Position numbers and translations under genes: made by a program. Positions 1 through 10,801 of a stretch of 36,468 bases of DNA are shown in pieces; the first letter of the stretch is position 1, and each line of letters starts with the position of its first letter. Source of the DNA: Chloroflexota bacterium (GTDB lineage Bacteria; Chloroflexota; Chloroflexia; Chloroheliales; Chloroheliaceae); NCBI GenBank assembly GCA_902812345.1, contig CADDZM010000018.1, positions 1 through 36,468 on the forward strand, in the 5' to 3' direction. The notes beneath the pieces were generated by a model. The model was not told the DNA's origin and ran no database searches. It saw only the letters and a program-made list of their open reading frames with translations.

Positions 1-156
1 GAGGCAGGCGCTTACGCGGTCGAATGGTTCGGTCTCACCAACCGCGAGACGAAACCGGGTGAGAGTATAACCATCGAAGATACCAGCAAAATAGACTTCC
101 AGGTTCCTTTTGAGGATAGTGGACCGGTGGTACTATATCTGAAGCAACAAGGCTAG
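1..156 (+). CDS. C-terminal end of a probable glycoside hydrolase (truncated by window edge)
   Basis: An open frame runs from base 1 to a TAG at 154-156 and encodes 51 residues. The piece reads as a small beta-sandwich end: a GAYAVEWF strand, an NRET turn, then a PFEDSGPVVLYLKQ strand close to the stop. This pattern (G-x-Y-x-V-x-W-F ... P-F ... V-L-Y-L-K) resembles the C-terminal collagen-binding-like domain found at the end of DUF4038/DUF5060-type glycosidases. The catalytic part lies outside the window, so the function is inferred from the tail alone. Other beta-rich secreted proteins end in a similar way. Confidence 0.5.
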   Translation, partial: EAGAYAVEWFGLTNRETKPGESITIEDTSKIDFQVPFEDSGPVVLYLKQQG

Positions 157-297
157 GCCGCTTTTATAACATCACGACCGAAGCCGCCAAATAATCTTTT
201 CTGTTAGAATTGGTGGAACGGACGGCATCTATCTGTAGTTGCCGGGGCTTGTATATCTACTCTAATGTTGGGCAGATGCAATAGAAAAGGTGCAACC

Positions 298-813
298 ATG
301 ATCCTCCCCAAAGAACGCGACCCCCGCTTCATCACCATCCGCCGGGGAGGGACGCTCACAGACTCCGATCACCGGCTGTTGGCTTTGTGGGCGGCTGTGT
401 GCGCTGAACATGTTCTGCCCCTTTTCGAGAAAGTGCAGCCCGCGGACCTGCGGCCCCGCCAGGCCATCGAGCAGGCCCGGGCCTGGGCAAGGGGCGAAAT
501 CAAGATGGCGGAGGCCCGGGCGGCGGGAGGCCATGCCATGGCGGCGGCAAGAGAGCTGAGCGGAGCCGCCCGGTACGCCGCTTTTGCAGCCGGGCAGGCG
601 GCAGTGGTGGCGCATGTCGCCGCCCACGAGCTAGGCGCTGCGGCTTACGCGATCAAGGCTGTGCGGGCGGCGGCCCCCGGAGACGAGGGTGAGAACGCCG
701 GACGGCTCGAGTGCCGCTGGCAGCGCGAACAGCTTCCAGATGCTATTCGCAACCTCGTGGTGGAGGATCAGCAATTGCGAAACGAAATTTGCTGGTCGGT
801 GTTCGACTGCTGA
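298..813 (+). CDS. Imm5-like putative immunity protein
   Basis: This encodes 171 residues. It is an all-helical, Ala-rich protein with the hallmarks I associate with the Imm-5-like 'putative immunity protein' family: DPRFITIRRGGTLTD near the N-terminus, LLALWAAVCAEHVL, ARAWARGEIKM, GHAMAAARELSGAARYAAFAAGQA, and a closing LRNEICWSVFDC. The ATG at 298 is preferred over the in-frame ATG at 265 because AAAGGTG lies just upstream of it and the conserved block starts right after it. No toxin gene adjoins it: the upstream gene is a glycosidase-type end and the downstream gene is a peptidase S51 homologue. Despite the family name, a solitary copy need not act in toxin immunity. The family assignment is from remembered sequence pattern. 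Confidence 0.65.
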   Translation: MILPKERDPRFITIRRGGTLTDSDHRLLALWAAVCAEHVLPLFEKVQPADLRPRQAIEQARAWARGEIKMAEARAAGGHAMAAARELSGAARYAAFAAGQAAVVAHVAAHELGAAAYAIKAVRAAAPGDEGENAGRLECRWQREQLPDAIRNLVVEDQQLRNEICWSVFDC

Positions 814-869
814 CGGGCGTGAAGGCCGGTCTAAATCTGGTGGTAGCCCCTGACAATATAACTCACGGT

Positions 870-899
870 GAAAAACCTGGCGGAGCCTTTCGGTTTTTC
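870..899 (+). terminator. possible terminator hairpin after the Imm5-like gene
   Basis: GAAAAACC (870-877) pairs with GGTTTTTC (892-899), and a small inner GGC/GCC pairing lies in the loop. The hairpin sits 56 bases after the Imm5-like stop and about 50 bases before the next start. The T-run is part of the stem and no clean trailing T-tract follows, so this is only a weak candidate. Confidence 0.3.
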
Positions 900-947
900 A
901 TAAAACTAAAAACTAAATCTAAACCTAAATCGGCAAGGAGAGGCATA

Positions 948-1631
948 ATGAAGTATCTTCTCACCTCGGGAGGCATCAAAAATACCAGTATCCACCACGC
1001 GCTGCTCGACCTGCTGGGCAAACCGATTAGCGAGTCCAGCGCCCTGTGTATTTCCACCGCGTCATACGCCATTCCCGGCGGTCCAAACCTCGCCTGGCAG
1101 TTCTTCACCGGACAAGCCACTACCCCGATGACTGAGCTGGGTTGGAAGTCCATGGGAGCGCTGGAACTAACCGCCCTGCCCAGCATTGCTAAAGAGCTTT
1201 GGGTCCCCCTGGTCCAGGAAATTGACGTTCTCTTGGTGAATGGCGGCGACCCCTTGTACCTGTGCTACTGGATGCGGCAGTCCGGACTGGCGGACCTCTT
1301 GCCGTCGCTGCGGGGGGTCTACGTCGGACTGAGCGCCGGGAGCATGGTGATGGCCCCCAACATCGGGGAATATTTCGTGGGCTGGACACCGCCCACCGGC
1401 ACCGGCGCTGGCAGTGCTGAAACGCTGGGCCTGGTTGATTTTTCGATTTTTCCGCACCTGGATGAAGAGATGCTGCCGGGGAACTCCATGGCCCACGCCG
1501 AAAAATGGGCCGCCGGGCTGCGGGCGCCGTCTTACGCGATTGACGAGCAGACCGCCATTCAGGTGGTTGACGGAGCAGTCAAAGTCGTCTCCGAAGGCAA
1601 CTGGAAACATTTTACGCCCTGGCCCTGCTGA
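948..1631 (+). CDS. Peptidase S51 / dipeptidase E-like protein
   Basis: This encodes 227 residues, the usual length of the peptidase S51 (PepE, cyanophycinase-like) family with a class I glutamine-amidotransferase-like fold. The N-terminus MKYLLTSGG is the first beta strand with the family's SGG turn. VLLVNGGDPLYL (94-105) is the characteristic N-G-G-D segment, and YVGLSAGSM (125-133) carries the nucleophile Ser129 in the elbow. FPHLDEE (169-175) supplies the likely catalytic His170. Such enzymes cleave Asp-X dipeptides or related small substrates in the cytoplasm. The ATG at 948 is chosen because AAGGAG lies 8 bases upstream and a longer in-frame extension from 711 overlaps the previous gene without similarity. 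The substrate cannot be told from sequence. Confidence 0.88.
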   Translation: MKYLLTSGGIKNTSIHHALLDLLGKPISESSALCISTASYAIPGGPNLAWQFFTGQATTPMTELGWKSMGALELTALPSIAKELWVPLVQEIDVLLVNGGDPLYLCYWMRQSGLADLLPSLRGVYVGLSAGSMVMAPNIGEYFVGWTPPTGTGAGSAETLGLVDFSIFPHLDEEMLPGNSMAHAEKWAAGLRAPSYAIDEQTAIQVVDGAVKVVSEGNWKHFTPWPC

Positions 1632-1693
1632 AAGGGGCGGCCCTAACGCGTTACCCTGGCTGGGGTCTCGAAACTAAATGAACCGGGCCAAAA

Positions 1694-4480
<2,787 letters not shown>

Positions 4481-4524
4481 TTAGTAAATTAGACTTTGGA
4501 CCCTGGCAAAGCCTTGCGCGATTT

Positions 4525-4533
4525 TGCTATAAT
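4525..4533 (+). promoter_or_regulatory. extended -10 promoter-like motif, orphan
   Basis: TGCTATAAT forms an ideal extended -10 (TG-N-TATAAT) on the plus strand, between rph and the SARP-type gene, both of which are on the minus strand. No convincing -35 lies 16-18 bases upstream. No convincing plus-strand gene follows, so if active it would produce an RNA antisense to the 3' end of the SARP-type gene. The same TGCTATAAT core recurs at the folD / acyl-CoA ligase divergon. Confidence 0.35.
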
Positions 4534-4632
4534 TAAAGTAGAGGGAAAGGTAAATTCTTCAGTCGCCAGATTTAAGGATGAAACCGCCAGACGTTGTGAG
4601 CTTCCTCCAAAACCTGACCACCGCAGCGCCCA

Positions 4633-7600
4633 TTACTGGCCGGGCAGAATATTTGAGTTTAGTAATTGGGACAGGGTTTTCTCCGCTTCAGAGTAGCGTC
4701 TTTTATCACCGGTTTCTTTTGCCAGGCGCAACCCCTCCCCAGCATAACTTTGAACCTCGCCGTCCTTGCCGTCCTTTCCCAACCGGAGCCCCACCTTTGC
4801 CAGGAACAGTAAAGCGTCCACCTCTGCTTCGCGATTTCCAATTGCCCGGACAAGGACGAGAGCCTGCCTGAAAAAACCTTCCGCCTCACCAAAATTTCCC
4901 TGGCTAAAGGCTACCTCACCGAGCGTGGTTAAAACTTCCGCCTCATATAACCGGCTGCCGCCCTGTCTGAATCCCTGTAAAGCAGGTTCTAAAAACGCAC
5001 GCGCTTGCTTGTAGGCTTTCTGATAATTTCGTACTTTACCCATATAAAGTGAGGCTACACCCACCGACCCCCGGTTACCCATCTGCTGGCCTAATTGGAG
5101 AATTAGCCCGGCGACCTCTTCCAACCGGGCATAATCCCCGGTGGCCTCGGCAATTGTACAAAACTCTAACAGGGTGAATAGCTCACCGTCACGGATTTGG
5201 CGGTCGCGACAAAATTGGAGACTTTCTGTAATAACTTTCCGCGCTTCCTCATAGGCTTCTTCCTTAAGATAAACCCGGGCCAGCCAGCGCATCGCGCCCC
5301 AATGCACGTCACTGAAAGGTCCGGCCAGGTCGGCTGGCTCATACGGCGGGAGGGTAAGTTCGGCGGCTTTTGCAAAAAACGGCAGGGCGGTGTGGTACGA
5401 GGCTACCCGGAATAAAGCGTGTCCCCAGGTTAGATTTCCGCTGGCGATACTAAAGTTTAATCCGCTAAGCTGTCCATACTTAATAGCCTCCTGCGATACT
5501 TCAATCGTTTCCTCGTAGTAATTTTGCTGCGCCAGGAAAAAAGCCTGCCAGGCCAGGCTGATACTGGCAAGGCGAAGGCGGCGCCGCTTGCTTTCGAATG
5601 TTTCGAGCGTTTCAACCGGTTCTTTGAGGCAGCGAAGGGCACAGCTTTGCATAGCTCTTTCGCCTTCCGGCTGCAAGCCGCTCATGAAGTAGAACCGCCA
5701 TAACGCAAATATACTTCTTTCTAATTGAGGAAGGGCGAGGTTTTCTGTGGCCCACTGCCAGGCCAGCCTGATATTATCAAATTCCTGTTTAATTTCCAGC
5801 ATTGTCTGTCTTAAATGGCTGCTCCTCAGCCCATCATCGCGGTTAGCCAGAAAATTCAAAAAATAATCGCTGTGTTTAGCCTCGACTGCCTGGGTCCCGG
5901 TTCCGACTAACTTTTCCCAGGCGAATTGCTTTGCCAGTTCGTGTAATTCAAAGCGGTCTTCGCCAGCGCGAATAAGCGATTTTTGAACTAAGCGCATCAA
6001 GAGCGGTAACGGCACCCCGCAAACAAGCTGAGCCGCTTCGCGAGTAAAGTTACCCCGGAAGACCGAAAGTTTAGAATAGCCTTCCTGCTCAGCAGTGGTC
6101 AGTAACTGCCAGGAATAGTTAAAGACGGTCCGAATACTGCGCTGCCGTAGGGGCAAATCGTGCCAGCCTACCTCCAGAAAAGAGGCGCTCTTTTCAATCT
6201 CATTTGCAATAGCCTGGATAGAAAGGGTTTCAATCCAGCCTGCCGCGAGTTTCAACGCCAGCGGCATACCCTCGGTCAGGCGGCAAATCCGCAGGACGGC
6301 TTCCAGATTATCTTCATCTAATTCAAACCCTATTTTCAACCGCCGAGCGCTTAGCACGAATAGCCGGACGGCCGGTTGGCTCACGGCTTCACCCAGGATG
6401 GGGTAACGGCTGTAAGGTAGACCCTCCACGTGGTAAACGATTTCACTTTGCAGTTGCAGCCGTTCGCGAGAGGTAACAACAACCTGGATTCCCGGGGCCG
6501 CCTCTAAAAGTTGGATAATAAAGTCTGATCCTTCGAGTAAATGCTCAAAATTATCGAGGACCAGCAGGGCTTTTTTAGGGCGGAGAAAGCGCAGGGCTTC
6601 TTGCCAGGGATCGCCGCCGGTCAAAGGGATACCAAGACCGACTGCAACGGCTGCTCCAACCGAGCCGGGTTCATCCAGGCTTGCCAGTGAAAGGAAAAAA
6701 ATATTTTTGCCATAATCACTGACCGCGGCCCAGGCTATCTCGATTGCCAGGCGGGTCTTGCCAATGCCTCCTACCCCGGCCAGGGTAAGCAAGCGGGTGT
6801 CCTTTTGATTTAACAAAGCCAGCAGGTTAATTACTTCGTCTTCTCTACCAACAAAGGTCGTAAGGGGCTTTGGCAAGAGGGGCAGTTGTGAAGCGGCGGG
6901 AGAACTTCCGGCGTCAGGGCGGCTCACCAGCAAATGTTGATAAAGCGCCTGGGTCTCGGCATCCGGTTCCACCCCCAGTTCCTGGACCAGCGCCCGGCAG
7001 CAAGCTTCATATTGGACAAGGGCGGCGTTACGGTCACCGCTTAGCGCCAGCCCTTCTATAAGTTGCCGCCAGGCCGGTTCGTGGCAGGGTTCAAGTTCGA
7101 GCTGGCGGCGGGCATAGTGGCACTCCTGCGCATAATTCTGGCGCTGCGCGTTAATTCTGGCAAGAGTAGCAAACACGTAAAGAGCTTGCTGGTGGAGAGC
7201 CTGCCGCTCTACGACCAGCCACTGATCAAAAGCTTCGCTATAAGAACCGGAAATTCCCGCCAGGAACTCGCCCCGGTATAGACTAGCGGCCTGCTCCAGG
7301 TTCTCAATACACTTAGCGCATTCCCCGGCAGAGGGATGAGAATGGCCCCGGTATAGCTCTACCAGGCTCTCGAATTTTGTTATGTCAAGGTTGAAATTAC
7401 CAGCAGAACCGAATTGAATGGATAGGCGGGTTGTGCCAATCAAAAGCGCAGAATCTTGCCTGGCTAAAAGCTGGCGTAAATCCGCAAGGGCCACCCGCAA
7501 GCTGTTGCGGGCCGCTGCTTCACTCGCTTCCGGCCAGAGCAGGGCCAGCAGTTTGTCGCGGCTGTGAGGCTGGTGGTGCCCGGTGGCCAGATAGGCCAAC

Positions 7601-7695
7601 AAAGCCAGTTCTTTGCGAAAAGAGATGGAAAATGGTGCGCCATCCTCCCAGATGAAGCGGGGCGGGCCGAGGAAATCCAGAATTAAAGCGGTCAC
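4633..7695 (-). CDS. SARP/BTAD-family regulator with NB-ARC ATPase and TPR-like C-terminus
   Basis: This encodes 1020 residues. The first ~95 form an OmpR-type winged helix (SFRKELALLAYLA, HSRDKLLALLWPEA, ARNSLRVALADLRQLL). A bacterial transcriptional activation domain follows to about 258, ending in ELGVEPDAETQALYQHLL. An NB-ARC-like STAND ATPase starts near 278 with FVGREDEV, Walker A GVGGIGKT (307-314) and Walker B LLVLDN. Helical repeats fill the C-terminal half (about 620-1000). Such proteins are single-component, ATP-gated DNA-binding activators, often of specialised metabolism. The start is GTG with AAGGG 6 bases upstream. The target is unknown: neither neighbour is a biosynthetic cluster, and autoregulation or control of the AT-rich accessory block upstream are both possible. 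Confidence 0.88.
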   Translation of the reverse strand: MTALILDFLGPPRFIWEDGAPFSISFRKELALLAYLATGHHQPHSRDKLLALLWPEASEAAARNSLRVALADLRQLLARQDSALLIGTTRLSIQFGSAGNFNLDITKFESLVELYRGHSHPSAGECAKCIENLEQAASLYRGEFLAGISGSYSEAFDQWLVVERQALHQQALYVFATLARINAQRQNYAQECHYARRQLELEPCHEPAWRQLIEGLALSGDRNAALVQYEACCRALVQELGVEPDAETQALYQHLLVSRPDAGSSPAASQLPLLPKPLTTFVGREDEVINLLALLNQKDTRLLTLAGVGGIGKTRLAIEIAWAAVSDYGKNIFFLSLASLDEPGSVGAAVAVGLGIPLTGGDPWQEALRFLRPKKALLVLDNFEHLLEGSDFIIQLLEAAPGIQVVVTSRERLQLQSEIVYHVEGLPYSRYPILGEAVSQPAVRLFVLSARRLKIGFELDEDNLEAVLRICRLTEGMPLALKLAAGWIETLSIQAIANEIEKSASFLEVGWHDLPLRQRSIRTVFNYSWQLLTTAEQEGYSKLSVFRGNFTREAAQLVCGVPLPLLMRLVQKSLIRAGEDRFELHELAKQFAWEKLVGTGTQAVEAKHSDYFLNFLANRDDGLRSSHLRQTMLEIKQEFDNIRLAWQWATENLALPQLERSIFALWRFYFMSGLQPEGERAMQSCALRCLKEPVETLETFESKRRRLRLASISLAWQAFFLAQQNYYEETIEVSQEAIKYGQLSGLNFSIASGNLTWGHALFRVASYHTALPFFAKAAELTLPPYEPADLAGPFSDVHWGAMRWLARVYLKEEAYEEARKVITESLQFCRDRQIRDGELFTLLEFCTIAEATGDYARLEEVAGLILQLGQQMGNRGSVGVASLYMGKVRNYQKAYKQARAFLEPALQGFRQGGSRLYEAEVLTTLGEVAFSQGNFGEAEGFFRQALVLVRAIGNREAEVDALLFLAKVGLRLGKDGKDGEVQSYAGEGLRLAKETGDKRRYSEAEKTLSQLLNSNILPGQ

Positions 7696-8482
7696 GGCGT
7701 TCCCTTCTCCAGTCCCGTTGGGGGCATACCAGATTAAAATAACCTTTTCACTGGACCAATAGGACTTACGTTAAAAATTTTAACCTTTTTTACTACAAAG
7801 AAACTTAGAAGAATCTAACTTACACCGGTTGAGCAATTAACTCGAAATAAGCAGGTTCGTAACAGAAGGCGGAAATATATCAGGAGGTAAATTTATCTAA
7901 ATCATCGCTTCTTTTGATAATACAACAAACAGCAGTTTTTAACGGTACAATTAATGATGAATTAATGGTAGTCTGGTAAGCTGGGGTTAGAAGCCTGGGT
8001 TTAGACAATTTCTAAATAGCAATTCGGCCCTGAAGGGGTTTTCGGCTTTTGAATGGTCGGATAACTTTTTGCCTCATTGCAATTTTTATCTGGTTTTGTT
8101 TCCAGAAGGTATCCGCCACAAGAAAACCGAAAAAATAGCGGCCCAATAAATTGTATTGGAAATAATCTAAAACCAACCAGAAGTTCCAGGCTAAAACTGC
8201 CTCACGCGCAATTTAATCTGTACCGGGTCCGTTAAATATTAAGTTAAAAGGGACAAAATCAGAAGGGTTTTTCATTATTGCCAATAGCAATTTTTGAAAA
8301 GGTTATACCAATAACCAAAACTATTTTAAGTATACAACAGGGTAGATACTTTGTCACGCCTGTCTTGTTACAATGTAATTAAATATTCTAATAGAGCCTT
8401 TTGTACGGGTTTTCTTATTAAATTGCTCAATTTATTCGAGCAAGGCAAGCTAATTCATGCTGATAAGGAGTTTAAGGATTAA
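7696..8482. other. AT-rich spacer upstream of the SARP-type gene
   Basis: This spacer of almost 790 bases is clearly more AT-rich than the flanking genes and holds no credible ORF. A 15-bp palindrome, GTTAAAA-A-TTTTAAC (7770-7784), lies 75 bases upstream of the SARP-type start. TAACCTTTT occurs twice nearby (7740-7748 and 7781-7789). Both could be binding sites for the regulator. A plus-strand promoter candidate near the right end is listed separately. Nothing else was recognised. Confidence 0.5.
8351..8379 (+). promoter_or_regulatory. candidate sigma-70 promoter for the accessory block
   Basis: TTGTCA (8351-8356), a 17-base spacer and TGTAAT (8374-8379) give five of six matches in each hexamer. 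It lies about 104 bases upstream of the 101-residue ORF and could drive that gene and possibly the toxin gene behind it. Confidence 0.45.
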
Positions 8483-8788
8483 ATGATTAGCTATGGTACG
8501 CCAGCTAATGAAAAATCTTTTGAGGTGGGTTACATAATCGCTTATGAGGATGGACGCTTAGATAGATTTGGGCGGTTTCCCTTATTGGACCAGGAACCCG
8601 AACAACTCTCCATTCTTAAGAAAATAGTCGAGCTTGAACCATCTACTCACGAAGCCAGCTATATCTTCAGCAGTATCAGGCTGCAAAGGGAGTATGACTT
8701 AAACCCTCGGATAATCGAATACAAAAAGGAAGACATCAGAACCCTGTTACGAAAGATAGCCAGACCAGGCGTTATCAAACAATTTTGA
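8483..8788 (+). CDS. Hypothetical protein, 101 residues, upstream of the ADP-ribosyltransferase gene
   Basis: I do not recognise this protein. It starts with ATG behind AAGGAG / AAGGA motifs, has no signal peptide or membrane segment, and is mixed charged. It opens with a probable beta strand segment (VGYIIAYEDGRLDRFGRFPLL), has a helical middle (QLSILKKIVEL) and a basic helical end (EDIRTLLRKIARPGVIKQF). Base composition is AT-rich like the following toxin gene, and the two lie on the same strand separated by about 150 bases. It may be an accessory factor of the toxin locus or an unrelated orphan. Codon structure and the ribosome binding site support a real gene. Confidence 0.55.
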   Translation: MISYGTPANEKSFEVGYIIAYEDGRLDRFGRFPLLDQEPEQLSILKKIVELEPSTHEASYIFSSIRLQREYDLNPRIIEYKKEDIRTLLRKIARPGVIKQF

Positions 8789-8941
8789 AAAGCTTGAAAA
8801 GCGCCATCAAATAATGGGTTGCGAAATTTCGGTGTTCAAAAGGTAGGGATTTAATCCTAAAACCGGTTACATTTTTGTTTGTTCTTCTCCCTGATTTCAT
8901 CCAGAATAAAGTGGCAAGTTGGTTGCCAGAAGAGTTAAATA

Positions 8942-10801
8942 ATGCCCAGATTTGAAAAAGGAAGAGCCCTTAATTCTAAGCCTGCTGCCACGAGCACCCT
9001 CGAGAGAGAGAACACGGCTGAAGAAACCAATCAAGGTGAGACTGAAACCAGCCCCTTTTTTACCCCCAGCCAACTGAATCTAGTAAAAAACCCCAGGGTA
9101 ACCCCGAATAATATCCTTTCAATGCAGCGCACTATAGGCAACAAGGCAGTTCAACGGCTCATTCAGCAGCAAAAAGCACCAGTCACTCATCCCGCGGCTC
9201 ACCCCTGGCAGCCTCAACCTACTATGACACATGCAAAAAGGCCAGTTGACCGCAATTCAGTGCAAACACACAGTAGCATTCCGGCTGCTTCCGTACCGGC
9301 GAGCTTCACCCTTCAGCGTTTATCAACCTCAGCCAATATTATAAAACAGGCCGATGACGGCGCAACCGGCACTAAATTTAATCATTTGCTGAACCTGGTA
9401 GATGCTTATCATACCATTACCAGAAAAGAAAATAAAAAAGTAGGTGCGTCCCTGCCAGAACGCCAGCAACAAGCTAATGACTTAACTGAAGCACTCAATA
9501 AAATAGATGCGCAGACTAAAATATATCTTGAAAATCATGCTAATAAAAAAAGTACCTATTTAAATAATGATCGAATAAAAACTGTCGCCACTGTCAAGCG
9601 GTTACAGTTGGAAGTTGGCCTTGAAAAAGCTGATTTAACCAGAGTCGTCAACAATGGAATCTATGATAATACGAACGATGCGACCAAAGTAACCTGGGAA
9701 ACAGCCCTGGCTACCCTACAAAACCACATTGATGACGGTGGGTTTTCTAAAAACCAGCGGATTGCCAAAATAGTAAACAGCCTGGGCTTTCCAGTTGAAT
9801 ATGTTAAAACCCTCACTCTCGCTCAGATAATACTAATTTTTGACGCCAATCTGGCGCTGGCTGAAGGCCAACTTGGACCGGCTGATCAGGCTCTTTCGGA
9901 TTTAAAGGCAGCCTTACCGGATACCTTCACTTTAATTAACAGCACTTTGATGCGCAAGAATATCGGAAAGATAAATCCGGACCTTGCCGAATTAATTACA
10001 GATGATAAATATACACAAAAAAAGGGGAAGAGTGCTGACGCTAGTATGAAAGCTATGAAGGGTAACGATGCTCGTCACTTTAATACTTATACTGAAAATT
10101 TTACCGATAACATGAATAGACCCGAAGATGATGTTAATAAATTTGCCGCAGGTAAAAACCACAATCCAGAATTAGCCGCTGATATCAAAGCTCGCCAGGC
10201 ATGGGAAAAGAAAAATGTAAAACTTAAAGATTTTACCAAATTGAAAGACCATGAAAAGACCGCCATAAGCCAGTACTCGCAGGATTACAAACAATTTAAC
10301 GACCCCTTGCGCGCTGATTTAACCTCTGGAGAGGGTGAAAAGAAATTTAATCAGGAAAAATTAGAGAAGACCCGAAGTCTCGTTTCTGCTCTTAACAGTT
10401 TACCACCTTATGAGGGTCTGGTGTATCGTCACGATACAGATTTCCCCGGCTTTAAGGAGCTAAACCAGGTGGGTGGTATTGTGAGCGATATGTCTTTTAC
10501 GAGTTCTTCCAGGGAAGCCTATTCTCTCAAAAAGATTGAAAACCCCCCCGACATATTAAATGTGATTCAATCCAAGACGGGGAGATTTATTAAACCCGGC
10601 TCTTATTATTCTAATAGCCTGGCCGAAGATGAAAACGAAGTTCTTTTTAAGCCAGGAACTCAATTCAAGGTTGTTAAACGCTATGAAATAGATCAGCACG
10701 GGCAATTTCCTGTTGATATGGACCCTGAACTTTTAAAGGCTCTGAACAAAGATATAGAGAAGGCCACCATAAAAATGATTCTCAAAAAAGAGGAAGTTTA
10801 A
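8942..10801 (+). CDS. ADP-ribosyltransferase toxin with eCIS-cargo-like N-terminus
   Basis: This encodes 619 residues. The N-terminal ~125 residues are polar and disordered but contain MQRTIGNKAVQRLIQ (61-75), the Q-R-x-x-G-N-x-A-V-x-x-L motif typical just before DUF4157 in cargo of extracellular contractile injection systems; DUF4157 itself (HExxH) is absent. Residues ~130-420 are mainly helical and unrecognised. The C-terminus matches R-S-E-class ADP-ribosyltransferases (PF03496-like): a leading helix EKTAISQYSQDYKQFNDPLR (438-457), Arg496 in LVYRH, SFTSSS (518-523) as the S-T-S-like strand, and E564-N-E566 in the ARTT loop followed by FKPGTQFKV. All catalytic residues are present, suggesting mono-ADP-ribosylation of an arginine in a target protein. 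There is no Sec signal. The start has AGAAGAG upstream. The gene is AT-rich compared with its surroundings, suggesting acquisition. Confidence 0.82.
   Translation: MPRFEKGRALNSKPAATSTLERENTAEETNQGETETSPFFTPSQLNLVKNPRVTPNNILSMQRTIGNKAVQRLIQQQKAPVTHPAAHPWQPQPTMTHAKRPVDRNSVQTHSSIPAASVPASFTLQRLSTSANIIKQADDGATGTKFNHLLNLVDAYHTITRKENKKVGASLPERQQQANDLTEALNKIDAQTKIYLENHANKKSTYLNNDRIKTVATVKRLQLEVGLEKADLTRVVNNGIYDNTNDATKVTWETALATLQNHIDDGGFSKNQRIAKIVNSLGFPVEYVKTLTLAQIILIFDANLALAEGQLGPADQALSDLKAALPDTFTLINSTLMRKNIGKINPDLAELITDDKYTQKKGKSADASMKAMKGNDARHFNTYTENFTDNMNRPEDDVNKFAAGKNHNPELAADIKARQAWEKKNVKLKDFTKLKDHEKTAISQYSQDYKQFNDPLRADLTSGEGEKKFNQEKLEKTRSLVSALNSLPPYEGLVYRHDTDFPGFKELNQVGGIVSDMSFTSSSREAYSLKKIENPPDILNVIQSKTGRFIKPGSYYSNSLAEDENEVLFKPGTQFKVVKRYEIDQHGQFPVDMDPELLKALNKDIEKATIKMILKKEEV

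Noticed and set aside
4496..4696. 66-codon plus-strand ORF downstream of the orphan extended -10
   Set aside because: It has no ribosome binding site, no recognisable family, and overlaps the end of the SARP-type gene.
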